A stretch of 57,550 bases of DNA, taken from Candidatus Avelusimicrobium stercoris (lineage in GTDB: Bacteria; Elusimicrobiota; Elusimicrobia; Elusimicrobiales; Elusimicrobiaceae). The position numbers and the translations under genes are program-made. The stretch is from positions 49,260-106,809 of the forward strand of contig DJFE01000027.1 of NCBI GenBank assembly GCA_002432025.1. Direction: 5' to 3'. Under the pieces are notes generated by a model. It searched no databases, was not told where the DNA came from, and worked only from the letters and a program-made list of their open reading frames with translations. Below, piece after piece: positions 44,030-51,143 of the stretch. How positions within the stretch are numbered: the stretch's first letter is position 1; every line of letters begins with the position of its first letter.

Positions 44030-44554
44030 ATGGGGATGAAGGGAAAAGAAATCGTACACAGAGCAGGGGTAGATGTACAAGCGTTGGTAACGGCTTTAAA
44101 TAAAGCCTATTGTGATGAGTGGCTGGCGTACTACCAATATTGGGTGGGCGCCAAAGTAGCCACAGGCGCGTGCGCCCCGAAACTAATTGCGGAAATGGAG
44201 GAACACGCCGCAGAGGAATTGAAACACGCCGGCAAATTGGCCAAGCGTATTATAGAACTGGGCGGAACGCCTATTTTGGCCCCGCAGGATTGGTATAAGG
44301 AAAGCACCTGCGGCTATTTAGTGCCTAAGGATAGCGAGTCCAAAATGCTGCTTGCACAAAACCTGCAAGGCGAACGCTGTGCCATAGAGGTTTATAACAA
44401 ACTATTAAATATGGTAAAGGACAAAGACCCGATTACCTTCCACTTACTGCGCCAAATTTTAGAGGACGAGGTGGAACACGAGCAAGACTTGGAGGATATC
44501 GGCCTGGATATTAAAGACATTACAGGCGGAGACTGCGGCTGCTGTGCCGGGTAA
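44030..44554 (+). CDS. Dps-like ferritin family protein
   Basis: A 174-residue four-helix-bundle protein. Iron ligands appear in EMEEHAAEELKHAGKLAKRI (Glu, His, Glu, His) and EDEVEHEQDLEDI in the last helix, a ferroxidase pattern closer to Dps-like/bacterioferritin-like proteins than to classic Dps. The tail GDCGCCAG is cysteine-rich. It probably stores iron or protects from peroxide as an oligomer in the cytoplasm. AGGGGGTAAAAAT precedes the ATG. Confidence 0.82.
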   Translation: MGMKGKEIVHRAGVDVQALVTALNKAYCDEWLAYYQYWVGAKVATGACAPKLIAEMEEHAAEELKHAGKLAKRIIELGGTPILAPQDWYKESTCGYLVPKDSESKMLLAQNLQGERCAIEVYNKLLNMVKDKDPITFHLLRQILEDEVEHEQDLEDIGLDIKDITGGDCGCCAG

Positions 44555-44564
44555 ACATCTTGTA

Positions 44565-44597
44565 AAAAGCCCCGCTTTTTAGCGGGGCTTTTTTAAA
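44565..44597. terminator. Terminator between the Dps-like and deamidase-like genes
   Basis: AAGCCCCGC, loop, GCGGGGCTTTTTT; serves two convergent genes. Confidence 0.9.
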
Positions 44598-45827
44598 TCA
44601 TTTTCCAACGGGATATGGCGTATAAGTCCGCCCATCTTTTACAATGTTTTTCCCTTTCCGCCCGTCCGGGCTGACGAGGCGTTTTTCATCCGCCGCCCGC
44701 AACCGAAACGGTTTCAAATACATTACCGATGTTTTAGCATCAAACTTTTTAAGCCAAGCGGAAAATTCCACCGGTTCCTTAAACAAAAATTTATCTATCA
44801 CCACGGGTACAAATTTCCCGTCGCGCCGGGCTACCGCCAACGCAGCGGCGTGGTATTGCCATTGCGGATATTTTTTGCCATCCGGTGAAATAAAATTCGT
44901 CTTTCCGTCCGCCGCTGCCAGGTATTCCCCTTTTTGCGGTCGCATTGTAATTTCGTACAGGCGCAAATTACTTGCGCTCCGGGCATTTTTCCGGCCGACC
45001 ACGGCGCGGCAAATTTTGCGGCACGAAGCATAAGTGCAGGCGGCGCACTCGTCGGTGGCGGGGCGGTATAAGTATTGTTTGGAACTGGAATTATACCGTC
45101 CGGCAGTTTTGTCCAAAACGTCCAAACTGGCCGCGTTTTCCTCGTACAACACCACTTGGCGGCTTAATTCTTGCAAGGATGCTTGCATATATTTTTTAAA
45201 GAAAGCCTTTTCCTGCGCGGGGATAGATGCCGTCCATTTGGCCCGGGCCAAGGTAAAACCCGCCCGCCCGTTTTTACCGGCGGAGTTTTTTAAGGTATTT
45301 AAAAAAGCCGCCTCTACATAGTCGTTTTTCAAATCGTCCGCATTGTATTTGGGCAACCGCGCTTGGCTGAAATAATTAGCCAAGCGGGCTTTGATTTCCT
45401 TTTTATGACTGCGGTAAAAATCCAAACTATCCTGCACATTAAAACTGTCGCGCATATGTTCAAACGCATCCAGCGCGCCAAAATAGTTTTCGTCCAAGCG
45501 CGCAGGTGCCTGCGTGGCCCCGTACACCGAGGCAGAAATGTACATTTGGTACAAATATCCAGCCATTGCGGAAACAGTATCGGATGAATCAAACCAGTAG
45601 CCTATCCGTTCCCAAGTTCCTACCGGCTCCACCACCCGGTTAGAGACCGGATAATAGCGCATCCAAGCCAAGCGGTTTAAGCCCGGGTTCTTTTGCGCAA
45701 ACACAGAACCCGCCATTTTGCTTTTTAACTGCGTGTAAAAGGGCGACGTAAGCCGCTGTGCCTGTGCCGAAACACCCAGCAAGCCCAGCGTGCAAATAAA
45801 TATAAAAAACCGTTTCATATGCTTCAT
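44598..45827 (-). CDS. Secreted protein-glutaminase-like (protein deamidase) enzyme
   Basis: A 409-residue exported protein with a signal peptide (ending SAQAQ, about residue 24). The C-terminal region fits the protein-glutaminase fold: a Cys cluster TDECAACTYASC (C261 best candidate), then WQYHAAALAV with H326 and, 19 residues later, VVIDKFLFKEPVEFSAWL with D345, matching the WxYHVA...VIDPxLFxxPVxxxxW order of Chryseobacterium protein-glutaminase. Four cysteines (261, 264, 269, 273) are unusual for the family. Residues 25-250 are unassigned helices. It may convert protein Gln to Glu outside the cell. TATACT lies 7 nt before the ATG. Confidence 0.65.
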   Translation of the reverse strand: MKHMKRFFIFICTLGLLGVSAQAQRLTSPFYTQLKSKMAGSVFAQKNPGLNRLAWMRYYPVSNRVVEPVGTWERIGYWFDSSDTVSAMAGYLYQMYISASVYGATQAPARLDENYFGALDAFEHMRDSFNVQDSLDFYRSHKKEIKARLANYFSQARLPKYNADDLKNDYVEAAFLNTLKNSAGKNGRAGFTLARAKWTASIPAQEKAFFKKYMQASLQELSRQVVLYEENAASLDVLDKTAGRYNSSSKQYLYRPATDECAACTYASCRKICRAVVGRKNARSASNLRLYEITMRPQKGEYLAAADGKTNFISPDGKKYPQWQYHAAALAVARRDGKFVPVVIDKFLFKEPVEFSAWLKKFDAKTSVMYLKPFRLRAADEKRLVSPDGRKGKNIVKDGRTYTPYPVGK

Positions 45828-45834
45828 ACCGTAT

Positions 45835-45840
45835 AGTATA
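45835..45840 (-). promoter_or_regulatory. -10 element of the deamidase-like gene, leaderless arrangement
   Basis: TATACT is 7 nt before the ATG at 45827. Confidence 0.55.
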
Positions 45841-45978
45841 GAAAACAAACCGCCGCGCTTCAAGAGGCTTTGGGCCCTCTTTACCTAGGTCCAAAGGCCT
45901 ATTTTCCCCAGCGCCGTTTGGCGGATTATTTATTATAATATAGGGGAAGTTTCACTTCCGTTCAAAAGGAGATACGCT

Positions 45979-48339
45979 ATGTGGTATGGAATATCGGCCC
46001 TGCGCACCTTTGAACAATACGCGCTGTTCGGCGTACTGTTTATTGCGGTGCTGGGCCTTTTGTATGCCTTATTTTTGCGCAAGCAGGTCATCCGCGAGGA
46101 TTGCGGCACCCCGGAAATGTTAAAAGTATGGGGCGCTATTAAGGAAGGCGCCAACGCCTACTTAAAAAGACAACTAAAAACCATTTTGCCGCTGATTGGG
46201 TTGCTGACGGTTTGCTTATTTTTATCCGTCTATATTGTACCCGTCTCGCAGGATTCTATGGAACGCTTTGCCGGGTTATCGCCCGAAAAAGTAAAACTCA
46301 TTGCCGCCTTTGGCCGTGCGGGGGCTTTTATATTGGGTGCGGTCTTTTCGCTTTTGGTCGGCCAGTTGGGTATGCGTATTGCCGTGGACGCAAACGTCCG
46401 CGTGGCGGCGGCTTCTAAACGCAGTTTTGGCGACGCCTTGCGCATTGCCTACCGCGCCGGAACTGTTACGGGTATGCTGACGGACGGACTGGGGCTCTTG
46501 GGCGGAACGGTTATTTTTATTATCTTTGGCATTGCCGCGCCGGATGCGCTGTTGGGCTTCGGTTTCGGCGGTACGTTACTGGCCTTATTTATGCGCGTAG
46601 GCGGCGGTATTTACACCAAGGCCGCTGACGTAGGCGCGGACCTAGTCGGCAAGGTAGAGGCAGGCATCCCGGAGGACGACCCGCGCAACCCCGCCGTGGT
46701 GGCCGATTTGGTGGGCGACAATGTGGGCGACTGCGCCGGTATGGCCGCCGATATTTTTGAATCCTATGAGGTTACCATTGTTTCCGGTCTTATCCTGGGA
46801 ATTGGGCTGTGGCGGATTACAGGCCACCACGAGTGGATTGTTTACCCCCTCTTGGTGCGCGGTATCGGCGTGTTATGCTCCATTATCGGCACCTATGCGG
46901 TAAAGGATTCCAAACGCTCCGCCGGGAACGCAATGAAGGCTATCTTTAAAGGGTACAGCATTTCCGCCGCCATTTCCGTAGTGATTTTTGGCGTGCTCGC
47001 ATATTATTATATGGACCAAGTACCCGGCGGCTGGTGGAGACCGTTCGCCGCTACCACCATTGGTATTATCTTGGCTATCGGTATTGACCGTTTGACCGAA
47101 TACTTTACGGGAACGGAAAACAAACCGGTACAGGAAATCAAAAAATCCACCGCCACAGGCTCGGCTACGACCATTTTGTCCGGTATTGCGGTAGGCTTTG
47201 AATCGGCCGTATGGACCACGCTTGTTATTGCGGCTTCTATCTTCTGCTCCGTATTTATCTTTGGTACGATTGACGGCCTGACGCCTGCTGAAAAGTTTAA
47301 CTTTATCCTCTACGGTGTAGCGATGACGGGTATCGGGATGCTGACCCTGACGGGCAACAACGTGGCGATGGACTCCTTCGGCCCGATTGCCGATAACGCC
47401 AACGGTATCGGCGAGATGAGTTGGCACGGACAAGAGGACGACGAAACCAAAAAAGCCCGCCAGATTATGGCGGACTTGGACGGCGTAGGCAACACGACCA
47501 AGGCCATTACCAAAGGCGTGGCTATCGGTTCTGCCGTAATTGCGGCAGTATCGCTGTTTGCCTCGTATATGGTGGACGTAAGCAACGTACAACGCTTGCT
47601 TAATGACGCTTGGGCCGCCGCAGGCGAAGGCAAGGTGCTTACGCTTTTGTCCCAAGTGGGCATTGTGGTTTCCAACCCGGTGGTATTCGTTGGGATGCTT
47701 ATCGGCGGGGCCTTGCCGTGGCTGTTCTCGTCCTTTGCCATTAACGCCGTCAGCCGTGCGGCCGCGCTTATCGTGCAGGAAGTCCGCCGCCAGTTTAAAG
47801 GTGGCGTGTTAGAAGGCAAAGCCAAGCCGGACTACACCCGCGCGGTAAACATTTCTACCGTCGCCGCGCAAAAGGAACTGATTATTTTGGCCTTGTTAGG
47901 CATTGTCTCCCCGGTGGTGGTGGGGCTTGCGTTTGGCGTGGAAGCCTTGGGCGGCTTTTTAGCCGGGATTATCGTTTCCGGCCAGTTGCTCGCGGTGTTT
48001 ATGTCCAATGCGGGCGGTGCGTGGGATAACGCCAAAAAAGTGGTGGAAGACGAACCCACCGATTTGGCGGCCAACTCTGGAAAAGGCTCCGAACGCCACA
48101 AAGCCAGCGTAGTGGGCGATACGGTGGGCGACCCGCTCAAAGATACGGCGGGTCCGGCGGTCAACCCCCTGATTAAGGTGGTAAATATGGTGGCCGTTAT
48201 CGTGGCGCCGATTATCGTCAATTACCACAACGATTTTACCCCCTTGGGCAAAATCGGCTGGGTAGTGGTAATTGCGCTTTTGGCGGTGTTGGGCTGGGCC
48301 ATTTTAACCAGCAAAAAACCCGCGCAAGAAATTAAATAG
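45979..48339 (+). CDS. hppA: Membrane-bound proton-pumping pyrophosphatase, K+-independent type
   Basis: A 786-residue integral membrane enzyme with about 16 helices that couples PPi hydrolysis to ion pumping. The substrate loop DVGADLVGKVEAGIPEDDP, followed by NPAVVADLVGDNVGDCAGM, and the C-terminal GDTVGDPLKDTAGPAVN are intact. GNTTKAIT at 504-511 has Lys508 and Thr511, the pair typical of K+-independent H+-PPases (K+-dependent ones have Ala at both places). AAAGGAGATACGCT precedes the ATG. It lets the cell conserve energy from biosynthetic PPi. Confidence 0.93.
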   Translation: MWYGISALRTFEQYALFGVLFIAVLGLLYALFLRKQVIREDCGTPEMLKVWGAIKEGANAYLKRQLKTILPLIGLLTVCLFLSVYIVPVSQDSMERFAGLSPEKVKLIAAFGRAGAFILGAVFSLLVGQLGMRIAVDANVRVAAASKRSFGDALRIAYRAGTVTGMLTDGLGLLGGTVIFIIFGIAAPDALLGFGFGGTLLALFMRVGGGIYTKAADVGADLVGKVEAGIPEDDPRNPAVVADLVGDNVGDCAGMAADIFESYEVTIVSGLILGIGLWRITGHHEWIVYPLLVRGIGVLCSIIGTYAVKDSKRSAGNAMKAIFKGYSISAAISVVIFGVLAYYYMDQVPGGWWRPFAATTIGIILAIGIDRLTEYFTGTENKPVQEIKKSTATGSATTILSGIAVGFESAVWTTLVIAASIFCSVFIFGTIDGLTPAEKFNFILYGVAMTGIGMLTLTGNNVAMDSFGPIADNANGIGEMSWHGQEDDETKKARQIMADLDGVGNTTKAITKGVAIGSAVIAAVSLFASYMVDVSNVQRLLNDAWAAAGEGKVLTLLSQVGIVVSNPVVFVGMLIGGALPWLFSSFAINAVSRAAALIVQEVRRQFKGGVLEGKAKPDYTRAVNISTVAAQKELIILALLGIVSPVVVGLAFGVEALGGFLAGIIVSGQLLAVFMSNAGGAWDNAKKVVEDEPTDLAANSGKGSERHKASVVGDTVGDPLKDTAGPAVNPLIKVVNMVAVIVAPIIVNYHNDFTPLGKIGWVVVIALLAVLGWAILTSKKPAQEIK

Positions 48340-48353
48340 TTCTTGCTTATTTA

Positions 48354-48389
48354 CAAAAATCCCCGCGGATAAAAAACGCGGGGATTTTT
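48354..48389 (+). terminator. Terminator of hppA
   Basis: AATCCCCGCG, a short A-rich loop, CGCGGGGATTTTTTT, just before the next promoter. Confidence 0.9.
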
Positions 48390-48393
48390 TTGG

Positions 48394-48399
48394 TATGAT
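48394..48399 (+). promoter_or_regulatory. -10 element for the gene at 48406, leaderless arrangement
   Basis: TATGAT is 6 nt before the ATG at 48406 and directly abuts an alternative ATG at 48400, which argues for the second ATG. Confidence 0.5.
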
Positions 48400-48405
48400 A
48401 TGGAT

Positions 48406-49260
48406 ATGACTATTGCGATTATTGTTATTATGCTTGGCGCGGGCGTAGGACTTTGGGCCACCACGCGCACCCGCACCGCCCAACTGGCGCAAATGGCGCG
48501 CCTAAACGGGTGCCGCTTTGATAAGGAAAAGGACACCGTTACCACCGAACTGACGGCAGGGCGGCTGGAATTTTTTACGCTATTTTTTCACCAATACCAA
48601 AACGTCAGCACAACATCGGACAATTTGGCCTTTATACGCGTAGCCGACGACAACATTTACACGGACGATAACCCCAAAACTAAACCCGTCAAATTAACGC
48701 TCTTTACGGCGGAACTGAAAAAGCGGCAATTCCCCGCGCTCAAAATCGCGCCGATAGACTCGCTGTTTGCACCGTCGCAATATGCGCTGATGAAGACGAA
48801 CATCCCGGCGGTGGACAGCCGCTACCGCGTACACGCCCCCACTCCGGCGGCGGGGCTGGTATTAACTCCCTTTTTAATCGGGCTCTTAAAAACACGCGGA
48901 AATATTTATTTGGAATTAAACGACAACGCGCTCATTTATCACGAAAACGCCTGCATTTCGGTAGAGGATTACCAATCCTTCCGCTTCCGGGCAATGCAGA
49001 TTTTGCACGAACTGGAAAACGCGCTGATTAAGTTGGAGCAAACCAACCCCGCCAGCACGGCCACCTTATCGCCCAAACCGCAGGACGAAGCCGAACTGCG
49101 CGCCGAAGCAATGCTAAAAGCGCTTTGCGCCCCGCGCGAAGCCACCCCGCAAACGGAAAACAGCGGTTTCCGCGGCGTGTGGATTATTATGCTGCTTGCG
49201 GTACTGCTAGGCATATCGCTTTTATCCTGGTTTGCGCTTAACAACTGGGTGCAACGGTAG
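48406..49260 (+). CDS. Membrane protein of unknown function
   Basis: A 284-residue protein not recognised. It has one N-terminal hydrophobic helix (about 3-18) and one C-terminal helix (about 260-280), with a soluble domain of about 240 residues between, so both ends are in the membrane. The soluble part has mixed beta/alpha sequence with a segment IPAVDSRYRVHAPTP and a Gln/Ala-rich helix near 215-245. The layout recalls DUF3137-like proteins, but I cannot confirm it. It is followed 18 nt later by structured RNA copy 2. Confidence 0.55.
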   Translation: MTIAIIVIMLGAGVGLWATTRTRTAQLAQMARLNGCRFDKEKDTVTTELTAGRLEFFTLFFHQYQNVSTTSDNLAFIRVADDNIYTDDNPKTKPVKLTLFTAELKKRQFPALKIAPIDSLFAPSQYALMKTNIPAVDSRYRVHAPTPAAGLVLTPFLIGLLKTRGNIYLELNDNALIYHENACISVEDYQSFRFRAMQILHELENALIKLEQTNPASTATLSPKPQDEAELRAEAMLKALCAPREATPQTENSGFRGVWIIMLLAVLLGISLLSWFALNNWVQR

Positions 49261-49278
49261 TTTTACACTCTCATTATA

Positions 49279-49568
49279 AAAAGTTGCTATAATAGAATTG
49301 GTATTTTAACCAAGGAGTTTTGTAGTAAAACCATTAGATTGGTTCATTTTTAATTTATTTCTGTTTTTGGAACCGTATTAGATACGGGTGGCTTTTGCAA
49401 AACAAAAGCTTCTAGAAGGCCAAAAATAGTCGTTATAGGCACAATATACTCAAACTGATCCCTTGGGTATATTGTGCCAAGTGTTTCTGTCATATTTCTA
49501 TGTCAGAAACCACGGCTGTTAATATTTAGGTCACTTCTAGAGCTTAAATATAGCAGCCGTTTTTTTCA
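49279..49568 (+). ncRNA. Unrecognised structured RNA module, copy 2
   Basis: Homologous to 20188-20470, with the same promoter core AAAAGTTnnTATAATAG (-10 at 49288-49293). Stems (add 49000): 298-302/309-313; 317-321/327-331; P1 373-377/383-387; P2 391-397/403-409; P3 438-453/463-478 (16 bp, 9-nt loop, as in copy 1 but with different sequence); P4 484-494/499-509 with one U-U. Strand A 411-418 pairs with A' 534-541. B 513-520 pairs either with B' 552-559, giving a terminator followed by seven Ts, or with B'' 425-432. The P3 loops share the pattern nCTrATnnC. A zinc-ribbon gene starts 56 nt downstream. Confidence 0.8.
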
Positions 49569-49623
49569 CTTGTTTTTGCTTCTTCCTGCTGGTATTAAGC
49601 CCCCGTTTAAAGGAAAAACCCTT

Positions 49624-49812
49624 ATGCTTATTTTATGCCAGCACTGCCATAAAAAATATAGTAATACCGTATTACAATGCCCGCATTGCCACACTTGGCG
49701 AAATGCAAACAAACGAAAATGGATTAACATTTTAGTAGTTTTGTGCATCATTGCCAGTTTTGGTTTAACATTTATTGCTTTGATTTTTGAAGTGCTAATT
49801 GGGGGATTATAA
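49624..49812 (+). CDS. Small zinc-ribbon membrane protein
   Basis: A 62-residue protein with an N-terminal zinc ribbon (CQHCHKKY and CPHCHTW, CxxC pairs at about residues 5-8 and 19-22) and one C-terminal membrane helix (about 35-56). The ATG at 49624 follows AAAGGAAAAACCC and starts just before the first CxxC; a longer frame beginning at 49474 would be translated out of the structured RNA and is rejected. It is the first of four AT-rich genes with Cys pairs. Function unknown. Confidence 0.7.
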   Translation: MLILCQHCHKKYSNTVLQCPHCHTWRNANKRKWINILVVLCIIASFGLTFIALIFEVLIGGL

Positions 49813-49815
49813 CGT

Positions 49816-50202
49816 ATGAATACCTCCCAATACCTTTGGCGCAAGCGTTACCGAAATCTTTTATTTACTCTGTTGGCGGGCGGAGTGATTTTACCCGCCT
49901 TACATATAAGAATTTACAGTTTTTGCTTATTTGAAAAATTATTGGCTATTCCTTGTCCCTTTTGCGGTTTGCGCTCCTCCATTTGGGCATTAGCACAAGG
50001 AAAGTGGGATACTGCCCTACAAATGCACCCATTAGGACCTCTCACCTTTTGCGTGGTTCTTGGGCTATTTGTTTATTTCGCGTACGCTACTTGCTTTAAC
50101 CTGAAAATTCTGTGGAAAACTGAACTTTTCCTTATCCGTTCTGTTAATAGGACTTGTTTTAGTCTATTGATTTTATATTGGTTGTACAAATTATTTAATT
50201 AA
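49816..50202 (+). CDS. DUF2752-family membrane protein
   Basis: A 128-residue protein with three membrane helices (about 13-30, 74-95 and 108-125). The DUF2752 signature is visible as PCPFCGLRSSIWALAQGKWDTALQMHPLGPL (spanning about residues 42-72). It starts 3 nt after the zinc-ribbon gene. DUF2752 proteins have no established function; they often occur with other small membrane zinc-ribbon proteins, as here. Confidence 0.85.
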   Translation: MNTSQYLWRKRYRNLLFTLLAGGVILPALHIRIYSFCLFEKLLAIPCPFCGLRSSIWALAQGKWDTALQMHPLGPLTFCVVLGLFVYFAYATCFNLKILWKTELFLIRSVNRTCFSLLILYWLYKLFN

Positions 50203-50213
50203 AGGAGATAAAA

Positions 50214-50381
50214 ATGGCACAAGTATCTTGTCCTAAATGTAATCAAGTTTGCCAACAAGGGGGTTACCCCGCGTGGGAAATTGCCGTAGCTATTTGCTTT
50301 TTCCCGGTAGGCTTGTTGGCCTTACTAGCCGGGCGCGAACCCACGGTTTGCCCCAACTGCGGTAATACCTTTCAAGCATAA
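50214..50381 (+). CDS. Small zinc-ribbon membrane protein (55 residues)
   Basis: A 55-residue protein beginning MAQVSCPKCNQVC and ending TVCPNCGNTFQA, so two CxxC pairs flank one short hydrophobic helix (about 21-39). The helix between the two halves of the ribbon recalls eukaryotic BRI3/LITAF-like membrane zinc domains, only as a shape comparison. AAAGGAGATAAAA precedes the ATG, the best ribosome site in this cluster. Confidence 0.75.
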   Translation: MAQVSCPKCNQVCQQGGYPAWEIAVAICFFPVGLLALLAGREPTVCPNCGNTFQA

Positions 50382-50471
50382 AAAATCATTTAAAGCACCA
50401 AACGGGGCTTTAAACTTTTTGCATCTAGCCCCGGCCTACGCCGGGGAATAATTATTTGTTGGAGAAAAATT

Positions 50472-51101
50472 ATGGAACTTAAAACCTGCCCGAATTGCGG
50501 CTATAAAACAGCATCACCTATCGTCGTTGGCTGCCCGGAATGCGGCACAAAATTAATATTAAACACCCCTACGCCTAACGCTACGACTGCTAAACCTCAA
50601 AATAAAGTTCAGACGCCAGAACCGAAAGAGCCGGCTCAAAATAATGTTATCCTATTACCAAAATTACCGGAAGCACCTTATAACAGTTATACTTCCGAAA
50701 CACTGGGGCTTATTAGTTTAATAGTAGCGGCTATTTTTTTACTCTGTGCTTTTTTTTCTAAGGGCTCCTTAAACGGAATAGCCGCCTGTGCTTTTGGCAT
50801 ATTGGGTACAGGCTTATACTGTTTTTCCGCTATACACAAAATGCGGGAACAAAATAATTTTTACCAAGATGAAATCCTAAAAGCGATTTTATATTCTGAG
50901 AAATTTCGCCAATATATTTCTCAAAAAAATGAAAACATAATACACAAAGTACCCCAAATCAAGTTATCCCCCAAAGAATTAGCGGAAAAAACGAAAAAAG
51001 AACGAGAAAAAGAGGATAGAAACGAACTTTTACTAATCCTTGGAATTTTGGTTGCCAGTTTTCTGTTATTCAGACTACTTGGTATAAATATATTCAAATG
51101 A
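50472..51101 (+). CDS. Zinc-ribbon membrane protein with two central and one terminal helix
   Basis: A 209-residue protein. An N-terminal zinc ribbon (CPNCGYKT and CPECGTKL, residues about 6-24) is followed by a Pro/Thr/Lys-rich linker, two membrane helices (about 78-97 and 100-118), a long charged helical region (about 125-190) and a last helix (about 190-205). It is not assigned to a family. GTTGGAGAAAAATT precedes the ATG. Same AT-rich composition as its three neighbours, so the group was probably gained together. Confidence 0.65.
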   Translation: MELKTCPNCGYKTASPIVVGCPECGTKLILNTPTPNATTAKPQNKVQTPEPKEPAQNNVILLPKLPEAPYNSYTSETLGLISLIVAAIFLLCAFFSKGSLNGIAACAFGILGTGLYCFSAIHKMREQNNFYQDEILKAILYSEKFRQYISQKNENIIHKVPQIKLSPKELAEKTKKEREKEDRNELLLILGILVASFLLFRLLGINIFK

Positions 51102-51102
51102 C

Positions 51103-51141
51103 ATAAAAAATCCGCGCTCTATAAAAGCGCGGATTTTTTAT
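51103..51141. terminator. Terminator between the zinc-ribbon cluster and the M3 peptidase
   Basis: AAAAAATCCGCGCT, a short loop, AGCGCGGATTTTTT; bidirectional between convergent genes. Confidence 0.9.
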
Positions 51142-51143
51142 GC

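Noticed and set aside
49474..49623. N-terminal extension of the zinc-ribbon protein at 49624
   Set aside because: It would be translated from the structured RNA and terminator; the ATG at 49624 has a ribosome site and starts at the zinc ribbon.
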